Source of the DNA: Bacteroidales bacterium
GTDB lineage: Bacteria; Bacteroidota; Bacteroidia; Bacteroidales; UBA3824
DNA: 32,399 nt
Reading direction: 5' to 3'
Assembly (NCBI GenBank): GCA_017412115.1
Contig: JAFPYR010000089.1
Span: 1-32,399 of the forward strand
Below, one piece after another: positions 1-7,807 of the stretch (positions within the stretch are counted from its first letter, which is position 1; the number at the start of each line of letters is the position of its first letter). A program made the position numbers and the translations under genes. The notes beneath the pieces are model-generated. The model had not been told where the DNA came from. It was given only the letters and a program-made list of their open reading frames with translations, and did no database searches.

Positions 1-378
1 ATTGTTGTTATTGTTGTTTGAACTGCCGCCGGAATATGACGAGGACGAAGAATACGACGAGTCGCTTGAATAATAAGAAGACGACCCAAAATTAGTCGCA
101 TGCAAATACGACACGTAAAACGCTCCGTCTGAAATAGTTACGTTTTTAATACTCTTTTCGTAGACGCCTTTGAGTTTCAAAGGAATATTTTTTACGAGTT
201 TGCCATTAACATAAAACGACAATCCCTTGTCAGTCCCGATAACTTTGTTTAAATTACTCGCGGTAAAGTCATAAATAAAATTGAGCGTGCCGTTATCCAT
301 TTCGTAATACGATGTAAAGGCATAGGCATTTTTAGCACGCCGTATCTCGTTTAAAGTTTTTATTTCCTTGTTAATCAT
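1..378 (-). CDS. Partial protein with Ser/Tyr/Asn-rich tail, downstream of radical SAM gene
   Basis: An open frame of 126 codons starts at the ATG at 378-376 and runs off the left edge of the window, so the C-terminus is missing. Residues 1-98 look like an ordinary folded domain (begins MINKEIKTLNEIRRAKNAY). From residue 99 the composition changes abruptly: Ser, Tyr, Gly and finally six Asn (99-126). The start codon overlaps the stop of the radical SAM/SPASM gene by 4 nt (ATGA), so the two are very likely translationally coupled. I do not recognise the family. The tail could be a flexible linker to a further domain outside the window or, given the neighbour, a stretch of residues modified by the radical SAM enzyme. 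The second idea is inference from position and composition only. Confidence 0.75.
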   Translation of the reverse strand, partial: MINKEIKTLNEIRRAKNAYAFTSYYEMDNGTLNFIYDFTASNLNKVIGTDKGLSFYVNGKLVKNIPLKLKGVYEKSIKNVTISDGAFYVSYLHATNFGSSSYYSSDSSYSSSSSYSGGSSNNNNNN

Positions 379-2099
379 AGTTTTAAGCCCTCCAAAATGT
401 TAAATTCCATATTCTGAAACGGAAGATTGACCGCTGAAATATGGTAATAAGCATTATTTTTTTGTTTAACGTAATGATAATCACGAAGATGCGTTGTCGT
501 GAAAAATATATTGTTGGGATTTTCCCGCGACAAAAACGGAAAATATTCCCTCAAAAACGGAGTTATGTCATAAACATAAAAACCGTTTTCCTGATTTTTT
601 TCTAACACGAATTTATAAACCTGAAGCGTTGCAACATGTTTTTGTTTTAATCTCTGCTCATCGCCGTAAACGTGACAATCCCCGCTCAAAAGCTGTATGA
701 ACAATGCGTTGTTTTGCGGATAATCGCTCTGAGCCTCAAGGACTTCCGTTTTAACAAGAATTTCAACTCTATCACTTTCCAAAAGCGGAATTATTTGTCG
801 CGAAGGTTTCAAAAGTTGCGACTTGAGTTCATAATTCTCCCCGCCGTTGATTCTCAAAACAAAGGATTTGTCATCGTAAATATATTTTAGTTTTTCGTCC
901 TTTGCGATTAAATCCCTCAAAGAATTTTCTTCGTAACTTCTTGGTTGAAAATCGGTTGCAAGGTCGGGATGAACTTTAGAAAGGTATTCGTATGCGTAAA
1001 GCGGAGGATTTTGATGCGGTTGATAATTGCGGTTTTTATAAAGCTCCTTTTGCAAAAGGCAAGTGTAAGATTTGTCGGATTTATAAACATTCTTAACAAA
1101 AGGACAGCCCGTTTTGCAAAGATAAAGCCAACCGCAATCAGCACATTCTTTGTTGAAACCGACGGCATTATGATTAACACGAATTTTAAATTCAGCCGTC
1201 TGCAAAATTTCGTCAACGGAATTTTTATAAATATTGCCGTAATAAAAATTCTCATGCCCTTGACCCCTCACGCAGGAATAAATATCACCGTTTTTTTCCA
1301 AAAGGAAAAATTTTTCGCCGCAGTTGTCGCAATTCGTACAATATTCAGGCGAAAACTCGTTGAACCATGCACCGTTAACGCCTTTATCCAAATCCGTTCC
1401 GTCAAATTCCTTGTGCATCCTCAAAAAAAACTCAACTTGCTTTTCTTGACTCAAAGCGTGAAGGTAACCGTTTGAATTATAATCGAATCCAATCATAAAA
1501 TTGAAATCGTTCATGTCCAAACAAGTACTTCGGTTTAAGAATTTTATGTCCTCAATAATTTGGTCAATCCGCTGAAAATGTTCGTCAAAAATCGTTGCTG
1601 AAACTTTTTTCTTGTTAGGAAGTTTTTCCAACAATTTCAAATTTTCAAGAATTTTTTCTAACGTTTTGTTGCCGCCTTTTGTTACACGAAAATCCTCATG
1701 CAAGGAAATCGGCAAATCCAAACTGCCGCTTATAGAAACGTTAAACTCCTTTATCGTATCCAAATGCTTATCCAAGGCCAAAAGATTGGTCTTAATATGC
1801 GGCCTGCCGAGACGGAAACCGTTTTCTAAAATTAAATCGTAATTGACTGAATAATAATCGTTTATAAATTTTATAATATCATAAAAATCCTTTTTGGAAA
1901 GCGTTGTAACCTCTCCCCCATGCAGAGAAATATTAAACGGCATAACAAAAGAAGCCTTGAATTTTTCAACTGCAAATTTCAAGGTTTCAAGCGGCGCAAA
2001 ATCCTGCATTTTATCTTTGGTATTGTCCTCCAAATAACAGTATTTGCAAGCCATGTTGCAAGCCATAGTCGGCACGTATAAAAGATGTATAAACTTCAT
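375..2099 (-). CDS. Radical SAM/SPASM protein with long C-terminal extension
   Basis: 574-residue enzyme of the radical SAM superfamily. The CX3CX2C motif that binds the SAM-cleaving [4Fe-4S] cluster is at C14, C18 and C21, and a GGE motif follows at 61-63. A full SPASM pattern is visible: C260, G271-X4-C276, then C319-X2-C322-X5-C328-X3-C332 and a last Cys at 347, expected to hold two auxiliary clusters; C254 and C257 are extra. SPASM enzymes mature peptides or proteins or act as anaerobic sulfatase-maturating enzymes. About 220 residues after the SPASM region (355-574) have no Cys and match nothing I recognise; they could recognise the substrate. The gene lies 2 nt downstream of the LRR gene and overlaps the next gene by 4 nt. 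The class is secure, but the substrate is unknown and no sulfatase is visible nearby. Confidence 0.9.
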   Translation of the reverse strand: MKFIHLLYVPTMACNMACKYCYLEDNTKDKMQDFAPLETLKFAVEKFKASFVMPFNISLHGGEVTTLSKKDFYDIIKFINDYYSVNYDLILENGFRLGRPHIKTNLLALDKHLDTIKEFNVSISGSLDLPISLHEDFRVTKGGNKTLEKILENLKLLEKLPNKKKVSATIFDEHFQRIDQIIEDIKFLNRSTCLDMNDFNFMIGFDYNSNGYLHALSQEKQVEFFLRMHKEFDGTDLDKGVNGAWFNEFSPEYCTNCDNCGEKFFLLEKNGDIYSCVRGQGHENFYYGNIYKNSVDEILQTAEFKIRVNHNAVGFNKECADCGWLYLCKTGCPFVKNVYKSDKSYTCLLQKELYKNRNYQPHQNPPLYAYEYLSKVHPDLATDFQPRSYEENSLRDLIAKDEKLKYIYDDKSFVLRINGGENYELKSQLLKPSRQIIPLLESDRVEILVKTEVLEAQSDYPQNNALFIQLLSGDCHVYGDEQRLKQKHVATLQVYKFVLEKNQENGFYVYDITPFLREYFPFLSRENPNNIFFTTTHLRDYHYVKQKNNAYYHISAVNLPFQNMEFNILEGLKL

Positions 2100-2101
2100 T
2101 T

Positions 2102-3361
2102 TCAGTATTTTACAACTTCTACATTCGGAGAATTTTTGAATGCCTTATCATTGATTTGACAATCTTTCGGCACTTTGACTACCTTAAGAGCATCACAACT
2201 TCTGAATGCCGAACTGCCGATTTCTTTTAACGAAGGCGGCAACGTAATTTCCGTTAATTCACTGCAACCTTCAAAAGCATGACCGCCGATTCGATTAAGA
2301 GAAGAATTGCCCTCAAAAATCACGTTTTTCAAATCGTAACAATCACTGAAAGCATCACCGCCAATTCTTGTAACATCTTCAGGGATAATAACTTCGGTGA
2401 TTGACGTACTATAAAACGTTTGAGATTTTATTTCAGTAATTCCTTTAGGAATCCTAAAAGAACCTTTCAAATTTCTACAATAATAAAACGCCTGAGAAGC
2501 GATGGAATCCATCACAAGATTTTCAGAAAAACTAAAATTGGCTTCGGAGCAAAATTCAAAAGCTGAATGTCCGATATATTTAACATTTTCACCGATATTT
2601 ACTTCTCCCAAAAGGCGGCACCCATAAAAAGCGGAAGCTCCGATATAACGCAAATTTTTCGGGAAATTAATATATCTTAACTCTTCACAATTCTCAAAAG
2701 CATGACCACGAATAGTGTCAATAGACTCCGGCAATTGTATTTTAGTAATGCTCGAATTTCTAAAAACATCACCTCGTATTCCCACAACTTTCACCCCGTC
2801 AACTTCATCAGGAATTATTACCTGGTTATCACCGATAACACCGCTGGTATAAAATCTGACATATTTTCCGTTAGGACCGTCCTCGTATAAAATATGGTTG
2901 TTCATAAAAAGTAAAAACGGAATAACAAACGTGCCTCCGATAATTATCAAAAACCTCAACAAGGATTGCTTTCGGCACTTGTCATAAAGTTGCGGGGCTA
3001 TAATATCAGAAATATTTTCATCGGGACGCGCCATGACTTGCTTTGCAAAAAAATCCGCAGCAGAGGCTTTGCAGAAAATCTTTATCACAAAAATAATATT
3101 TAGAATAACAAAAAAACCTGCCGTAGCGTTAGAATAATGAAAAACTCTAAAAAGTACAATAATAATAAAACTTATTGCAGTAGAAATACTTACGGCGATA
3201 AGTTTTTTTCGCTCAATATGTCTTAGGGAATCTGTTTTCAAATCCATGTTATTCTTAACAAGTTCCCTGTTGATATATTCGGTTACAATCTCCTTTTCTG
3301 ATTTCAAAAACAGAGGGTCAACTATTTGTTGAGGAGAGTTTTGAAGGTTTTGCGTTTCCAT
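2102..3361 (-). CDS. Membrane-anchored BspA-like leucine-rich repeat protein
   Basis: 419 residues. There is no cleavable signal peptide. The first 50 residues are polar, and hydrophobic segments follow at about 54-72, 80-97 and 135-153. From about 170 to the end there are repeated LRR_5-type units (patterns such as IGGDAFSDCYDLKNVIF and IGSSAFRSCDALKVVKV), each about 23 residues with the spacing typical of BspA-like proteins. LRR_5 domains commonly mediate protein or surface binding. It is the first gene of the operon, with its own promoter at 3385-3416, and is followed after 2 nt by the radical SAM gene. Presenting the LRR domain on a membrane anchor next to a radical SAM enzyme suggests a scaffold, receptor or substrate role; this is inference. 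Confidence 0.85.
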   Translation of the reverse strand: METQNLQNSPQQIVDPLFLKSEKEIVTEYINRELVKNNMDLKTDSLRHIERKKLIAVSISTAISFIIIVLFRVFHYSNATAGFFVILNIIFVIKIFCKASAADFFAKQVMARPDENISDIIAPQLYDKCRKQSLLRFLIIIGGTFVIPFLLFMNNHILYEDGPNGKYVRFYTSGVIGDNQVIIPDEVDGVKVVGIRGDVFRNSSITKIQLPESIDTIRGHAFENCEELRYINFPKNLRYIGASAFYGCRLLGEVNIGENVKYIGHSAFEFCSEANFSFSENLVMDSIASQAFYYCRNLKGSFRIPKGITEIKSQTFYSTSITEVIIPEDVTRIGGDAFSDCYDLKNVIFEGNSSLNRIGGHAFEGCSELTEITLPPSLKEIGSSAFRSCDALKVVKVPKDCQINDKAFKNSPNVEVVKY

Positions 3362-3384
3362 AACATAAAAATTTTATATTGTGG

Positions 3385-3416
3385 CAAATCTAACAAACTT
3401 TATACGAAAAAACAAA
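3385..3416 (-). promoter_or_regulatory. Bacteroidetes-type promoter of the LRR/radical SAM operon
   Basis: On the minus strand TTTG (3416-3413) is followed by exactly 20 nt and TAGATTTG (3392-3385), a complete match to the Bacteroidetes TTTG-N19-21-TAnnTTTG promoter. Transcription would start near 3378, about 17 nt before the ATG at 3361. Confidence 0.8.
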
Positions 3417-3421
3417 TATTT

Positions 3422-3799
3422 TCAGTCATTAATTTCCGGAATTGCAGAGACAGCAAAAGTTCTACTTTTGTTCCCCGAAGGCGAGCGAAAATAGATTTCA
3501 AAATTAGTAATGTTGCCTTGTTTTGAACAAAACGAATAATAAATATTGCCAAGCGTATCAATCTCTTTTACGGGCAAAGTATAAGTAAAGTTACCGGAGT
3601 AACATACCACAGCCTTTAAATCCTCTTTCTTCTTATTATCCGTTGAAAAACAGACCTTTACCATAATAGGATTTTCCTGACTGCACCCGCAGTTTTCCTT
3701 ATAACGGATATTTTTTAATTCGACATCCACATCTTGGGCAAAGAGTTTCAACTCAGCCGAAAACATGATAATCAAAAACAAAACAAATACTTTTTTCAT
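3422..3799 (-). CDS. Small exported protein of unknown function
   Basis: 125 residues from the ATG at 3799. A start seven codons upstream (3820) is open, but the -7 box at 3823-3830 would place the transcript start near 3816, and MKKVFVLFLIIMFSAELKLF forms a normal signal peptide from the 3799 start with cleavage after FAQ. The mature part has four Cys, including a CGC motif near its N-terminus, which could form disulfides in the periplasm. Its middle looks like a small beta-rich domain. I do not recognise the family. It has its own promoter box and lies just upstream of the LRR/radical SAM operon on the same strand; that operon has a separate promoter, so a functional link is not established. 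Confidence 0.75.
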   Translation of the reverse strand: MKKVFVLFLIIMFSAELKLFAQDVDVELKNIRYKENCGCSQENPIMVKVCFSTDNKKKEDLKAVVCYSGNFTYTLPVKEIDTLGNIYYSFCSKQGNITNFEIYFRSPSGNKSRTFAVSAIPEIND

Positions 3800-3822
3800 C
3801 GTTTTTTCAATAAAAAACATGA

Positions 3823-3830
3823 CAAATGTA
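3823..3830 (-). promoter_or_regulatory. -7 box for the small exported protein gene
   Basis: TACATTTG on the minus strand matches TAnnTTTG. No good TTTG -33 box is seen at the right distance, so only half the signal is supported. Its position argues for the 3799 start. Confidence 0.5.
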
Positions 3831-3859
3831 AGTTTTTTTTCTAACTAAAGAAAAAATAT

Positions 3860-3891
3860 CTTGTGTTTTTAATTCAAAACTATTACTTTTG
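3860..3891 (+). promoter_or_regulatory. Promoter of the GH31 gene
   Basis: CTTG (3860-3863), a 20-nt spacer and TACTTTTG (3884-3891) match the Bacteroidetes promoter with one mismatch in the -33 box. The start would be near 3898, about 23 nt before the ATG at 3921. Confidence 0.65.
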
Positions 3892-3920
3892 CATTTTTCA
3901 AGAAAAAAATACACAATGCA

Positions 3921-6332
3921 ATGAAAAATAAATTTTTAACCTTAATCTTAGTTTTGTCCTGTCTTTCAACACTTTCAGCGCAAAACAAAACCGAAAAATG
4001 GACGGTAAACGGTATTTGTACCGAAGTGGAGTTTTTCACGCCCCTTTCCGTCAAAATTGTTAAATACCCTGAAGGCAAAACAAACAAAGACGAAAGTCTT
4101 ACCGTTATTGCCGAACCGGAAAACGTTAAAACCGTAAAAACCGATAACTCTCTCTCCAGCAAGGAATTAACGGTAAAAATTGATTTAAAAACGGGAGCTT
4201 TATCTTTTATTGATTCCAAAGGAAATATCCTTTTAAGAGAAAAATCTTCCAGCTTTGAAGCCATTCAAAAAGGCAACGACAAAGGCAAATTCAAGTTCAA
4301 ACAAAGTTTCCTTTTGGACAAGGACGAACCTGTTTACGGACTCGGAACGATTCAAGACGGACTTTTGAACCGCAGAAATGCTCATATTTTGATGGAACAA
4401 TCCAATCTTCAGGACTTTCAAAACGTATTGCAAAGCATCAAAGGCTACGGAATTTTTTGGGACAATTATTCCCCGACGCAATTTGACGGCGAGGCTGACG
4501 GTATAACATTCACCTCTGAAGTCGGAAACATGGAAAATTACTTTTTTTTATACGGCAAAAATGCGGACGGTGTTATCGCTCAAATGCGTAAATTAACGGG
4601 ACAAGTTCCGATGTTTCCGCTTTGGACCTTCGGTTTTTGGCAATCGAAAGAGCGTTACAAATCGAGCAAAGAACTTTTGGAAGTTGTAGATAAATACCGC
4701 GAACTCAACGTGCCTTTGGACGGAATTATTCAAGATTGGCAATATTGGGGTTCTAATTATTTGTGGAATGCCATGGACTTTTTGTCGGAGGATTTCTCAG
4801 ACGGAGAACATTTAGCGGAGAAAGTTCATAACAGAAACGCACATCTAATGATTTCGATTTGGGCAAGTTTCGGACCTCACACCAAAGCGTTCAAAGAGTT
4901 GAACGACAAAGGTTTATTGTTTGATTTTCAGACATGGCCTCAAAGCGGAATTTCTCACATTTGGCCCCCGAGAATGGATTATCCTTCGGGCGTAAAAGTT
5001 TATGACGCATTTTCAAAAGAAGCCCGCGACATTTATTGGAAAAACCTCAAAACGCTTTACGATTACGACATTGATGCTTGGTGGATGGACTCAACCGATC
5101 CCGATTGTTTTTATCCGAGCGAAGAGGATTATCAGCACAAAGCCGGCGAAAACGGTACTTGGCGTTCTTTGCGCAACGCTTTCCCGTTAATGACTGTAAA
5201 AGGCGTTTATGAAAGTCAAAGAGCATTAAAAGGTAAAAAACGTGTTTTCATAATGACACGCTCCTCTTTTGCAGGTCAGCAACATTACGGCTCTAATATG
5301 TGGAGCGGCGATGTTAATTCCACTTGGGATATGTTACGCAAACAAATTCCTGCGGGATTGAATTTTACTTTAACCGGTAATCCTAATTTTAATACCGACA
5401 TAGGCGGATTTTTCTGCGGTGCTTATAACACGAAAGGCAGCGGTTCGGCACCGCAAAATCCTCAATATCAAGAACTTTATGTCAGATGGATGCAATACGG
5501 ACTGTTTTGCCCCGTTTTCCGCAGCCATGGTGCTGATGCTCCGAGGGAGATTTGGCAATTCGGCAAAAAAGGCGAACCCGTTTACGATGCAATTGAAAAA
5601 ACTATCCGCTTGCGTTACAGGCTCATACCTTATTTTTATTCTTTGGCTTGGCAAGTTACAAATCAAAACGGAAGTTATTTAAGAGCATTGTTTTATGATT
5701 TTGCCGATGATAAAAACGTTTGGGAAATCTCTGATGAATTTTTGTGCGGCTCTCAAATATTAGCATTACCGATAGTCAAAGCGCAATATACCGAAGAAAA
5801 AATCATCAAAACCGATGAAATGTCAGGTTGGAACAAGCAAAATTCAGAAAACGGCTCGTTAGAAAATGTTGATTTTACAGCGGAAAAACAAGTTGTAAAA
5901 TATTTGCCAAAAGGTTGTCAATGGTATAATTTTTATGACAACACCCGTTATCAAGGCGGACAAGAGGTAACGATAAAATCAACACTGAACGAAGTTCCGA
6001 TGTTTATAAAAGCAGGTTCTATTTTACCGTTAGCACCTGAAATGCAATATGTTAATGAGAAACCATGGGATGATTTAGAAATACGTATTTATCCGGGAGC
6101 AAACGGATCATTCACTCTTTATGAAGACCAAGGCGACGGATACGATTACGAAAACGGTGCGTATTCAACGATAACATTTACTTGGAACGACAAGAGCAAA
6201 ACACTTACAATCGGCAAACGTTCAGGAAATTTTCCGGGAATGATTTCTTCAAGGAAATTCACAATCAAAACGCCAGAAGGAAAACTCAAAACCGTAAATT
6301 ACAACGGAAACGAAATAAAAGTAAAATTGTAA
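3921..6332 (+). CDS. Secreted glycoside hydrolase family 31 (alpha-glucosidase/alpha-xylosidase type)
   Basis: 803 residues with signal peptide MKNKFLTLILVLSCLSTLSA cleaved before QNK. Beyond an N-terminal beta-domain the GH31 barrel is clear: FPLWTFGFWQSKERY, then the nucleophile motif DAWWMDSTDPD (Asp390), then MWSGDVNSTWD with the acid/base Asp464, and IGGFFCGAY. A C-terminal beta-domain follows, including YEDQGDGYDYENGAY. GH31 enzymes hydrolyse terminal alpha-linked glucose or xylose with retention. The WWMDSTDPD form differs from the WxDMNE of classical alpha-glucosidases, so the exact substrate cannot be assigned; alpha-xylosidase or alpha-glucosidase is likely. No SusC/SusD pair or regulator is next to it, so it is not an obvious polysaccharide utilisation locus member. 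It is expected in the periplasm. Confidence 0.93.
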   Translation: MKNKFLTLILVLSCLSTLSAQNKTEKWTVNGICTEVEFFTPLSVKIVKYPEGKTNKDESLTVIAEPENVKTVKTDNSLSSKELTVKIDLKTGALSFIDSKGNILLREKSSSFEAIQKGNDKGKFKFKQSFLLDKDEPVYGLGTIQDGLLNRRNAHILMEQSNLQDFQNVLQSIKGYGIFWDNYSPTQFDGEADGITFTSEVGNMENYFFLYGKNADGVIAQMRKLTGQVPMFPLWTFGFWQSKERYKSSKELLEVVDKYRELNVPLDGIIQDWQYWGSNYLWNAMDFLSEDFSDGEHLAEKVHNRNAHLMISIWASFGPHTKAFKELNDKGLLFDFQTWPQSGISHIWPPRMDYPSGVKVYDAFSKEARDIYWKNLKTLYDYDIDAWWMDSTDPDCFYPSEEDYQHKAGENGTWRSLRNAFPLMTVKGVYESQRALKGKKRVFIMTRSSFAGQQHYGSNMWSGDVNSTWDMLRKQIPAGLNFTLTGNPNFNTDIGGFFCGAYNTKGSGSAPQNPQYQELYVRWMQYGLFCPVFRSHGADAPREIWQFGKKGEPVYDAIEKTIRLRYRLIPYFYSLAWQVTNQNGSYLRALFYDFADDKNVWEISDEFLCGSQILALPIVKAQYTEEKIIKTDEMSGWNKQNSENGSLENVDFTAEKQVVKYLPKGCQWYNFYDNTRYQGGQEVTIKSTLNEVPMFIKAGSILPLAPEMQYVNEKPWDDLEIRIYPGANGSFTLYEDQGDGYDYENGAYSTITFTWNDKSKTLTIGKRSGNFPGMISSRKFTIKTPEGKLKTVNYNGNEIKVKL

Positions 6333-6366
6333 GAAAGACTAAACCGATTTTGAATAGATACAAAAA

Positions 6367-6410
6367 AATTTGTGTAATTTCTTCTCTAACGAGCGGAAAT
6401 TACACAAATT
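6367..6410. terminator. Hairpin between converging genes, likely bidirectional terminator
   Basis: A perfect 15-bp inverted repeat (6367-6381 with 6396-6410) has a 14-nt loop, with an A-run on its left and T/A-rich sequence on its right. It lies between the end of the GH31 gene (plus) and the end of the Gly/Ser-rich gene (minus), so it can stop transcription from both sides. Confidence 0.75.
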
Positions 6411-6428
6411 CAATATTTTGAAAAAAAT

Positions 6429-6953
6429 TTATTTTCCGAGAAAACCTTTTGCGATGTTTACGATATTCAAAACATCATTAAGATTGCCTTTTTGATCATT
6501 TGAAAGATTGGACGATGACGAACCCGTAAGCATATCTTTTATGATTGAAGCCTTTGAAGTTAATTGTCCTAACAAATCGCTGTTAGAAGTCTCCTGCTGC
6601 GGTTGCTGTTGAGAAGAGCCACCTAAAAGTCCGCCTAACGCACCGGAAGAAATTGCACTGCCGAGTATAGAACCTAAAGCTGAACCCGAAGAATTTTGTC
6701 CGCTCTGTTGATTATTGTTAGAGTCGCCGCCTAAAAGACTACCTAACGCACCGGAAGAAATTGCACTGCCAAGAATAGAGCCTAAAGCCGATCCCGAAGA
6801 ATTTTGTTGCTGCGAGCCGCCGCCTAAAAAGCTGCCTGCAATCTGTGTCAAAGCTGACAAATCGATACCGCTTGAAGCAACTGAGGTTGAGGGATTTTTT
6901 ATAACGCCTTCCGCTAAAGCAAGCACCTGTTTAATTATAGATTGAATATCCAT
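6429..6953 (-). CDS. Gly/Ser/Gln-rich internally repeated protein
   Basis: 174 residues. The first 45 residues are helical (MDIQSIIKQVLALAEGVIK). Two nearly identical copies of a 36-residue unit follow, each built around SGSALGSILGSAISSGALG then LLGG, joined by Gln/Asn/Ser-rich linkers. A helical C-terminal part (LLGQLTSKASIIKDMLTG, then NVLNIVNIAKGFLG-like sequence) closes the protein. There is no signal peptide. The LLGG-rich pattern resembles DUF937 (YidB-like) proteins of unknown function, but I am not sure of membership. Glycine-zipper helices of this kind can pack in membranes or self-assemble. A near-consensus promoter (7002-7033) drives it, and it is probably monocistronic. Confidence 0.8.
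   Translation of the reverse strand: MDIQSIIKQVLALAEGVIKNPSTSVASSGIDLSALTQIAGSFLGGGSQQQNSSGSALGSILGSAISSGALGSLLGGDSNNNQQSGQNSSGSALGSILGSAISSGALGGLLGGSSQQQPQQETSNSDLLGQLTSKASIIKDMLTGSSSSNLSNDQKGNLNDVLNIVNIAKGFLGK
6622..6806 (-). repeat. Two 108-bp-spaced copies of a 77-bp coding repeat
   Basis: 6622-6698 and 6730-6806 are nearly identical, offset by exactly 108 bp (36 codons), so the reading frame is kept. This is a recent in-frame tandem duplication inside the Gly/Ser-rich gene. Confidence 0.85.
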
Positions 6954-7001
6954 TTTGTGTTGAATTAATAGGTTATTAAAATATTGATTTTTTTTATGCC
7001 T

Positions 7002-7033
7002 TAAATGTAAGTCAATATTTCGTTTTATGCAAA
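7002..7033 (-). promoter_or_regulatory. Promoter of the Gly/Ser-rich protein gene
   Basis: On the minus strand TTTG (7033-7030), exactly 20 nt, then TACATTTA (7009-7002): one mismatch from the TAnnTTTG consensus. The 5' leader would be about 40 nt long. Confidence 0.65.
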
Positions 7034-7050
7034 TTTTTTTTGAAGTTTTT

Positions 7051-7785
7051 TCATTTCAGATTGTTGATACAAGACAAAAAAGCACAAACCGAAACTCCTG
7101 CCGTTTCGGTTCTAAGCCTTGTATTTCCGAGTGTTACCGCCTGAAAACCATGTTTTTGCGCCAAAAGAATTTCCTCAGGAGAAAAATCCCCTTCTGGTCC
7201 GATTAAGGTTACGATTTTCTGATTTTTTTCAACACAATCGCCAAAAAAAACACGTTCCATACCACTTTCGCAATGAGCAATAAGTTTTTTGTCGGCATCA
7301 ACATTTTCAACGAAATCAGAAAAAGATGTCATTCCGTTCAAAACCGGCAATATAGTGTTTCCGCTTTGTTTTACGGCTGAAATCACGATTTTTGAAAGCC
7401 TTTCATCCTTAATAACTTTGCGCTCGCTGTGAGCGCAAAGTAAAGGCGTTATTTCATCAATTCCGAATTCAACCGCTTTTTCGATAAACCACTCAAAACG
7501 ATCTATATTTTTTGTCGGAGCAATAGCAACATGATTGAAATAATTCCGACAAAACGCATCTTCGTTTTTTTCTATGATTTTAACAGAAACGTTTTTTTTA
7601 TGACATTCCGTAATCTGTGCCGTATACATTGCTCCGAAACCGTCTATCAAAGTGATTTCGTCAGAGGTCTTCAATCTCAAAACCCTCGAACAATGTTCCG
7701 CTTCTTCTTCGTCCAAAAAAACGACCTGTCCTTCTTGAGCGTTTTTCGCATTAGGACAATAAAATATATGAAGATTTTCTTTCAT
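7051..7785 (-). CDS. rsmE: 16S rRNA (uracil-1498-N3)-methyltransferase
   Basis: 244 residues, the usual RsmE length. RsmE methylates N3 of U1498 in the decoding region of 16S rRNA using SAM. An N-terminal PUA-like part (including EEAEHCSRVLRLKTSDEI) is followed by the SPOUT fold, whose C-terminal trefoil-knot motifs are intact: LIGPEGDFSPEEILLAQ and VTLGNTRLRTETAGV. The gene starts 22 nt after the stop of the giant exported protein gene, with no promoter in between, so the two are probably co-transcribed. It is a conserved housekeeping enzyme of the cytoplasm, and nothing in it is unusual. Confidence 0.96.
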   Translation of the reverse strand: MKENLHIFYCPNAKNAQEGQVVFLDEEEAEHCSRVLRLKTSDEITLIDGFGAMYTAQITECHKKNVSVKIIEKNEDAFCRNYFNHVAIAPTKNIDRFEWFIEKAVEFGIDEITPLLCAHSERKVIKDERLSKIVISAVKQSGNTILPVLNGMTSFSDFVENVDADKKLIAHCESGMERVFFGDCVEKNQKIVTLIGPEGDFSPEEILLAQKHGFQAVTLGNTRLRTETAGVSVCAFLSCINNLK

Positions 7786-7807
7786 TTTCCTTCTTTGTTA
7801 ATAAAAA

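Noticed and set aside
945..1475. Plus-strand 176-residue frame opposite the radical SAM gene
   Set aside because: Antisense to a gene with complete catalytic motifs, and its composition is that of a reverse-strand shadow.
3800..3820. Start of the small exported protein at 3820
   Set aside because: The -7 box predicts transcription starting near 3816, after this ATG; the 3799 start gives a normal signal peptide.
3916..3924. Minimal ATG CAA TGA frame overlapping the GH31 start
   Set aside because: Three codons only and expected by chance in AT-rich sequence; no evidence of regulation.
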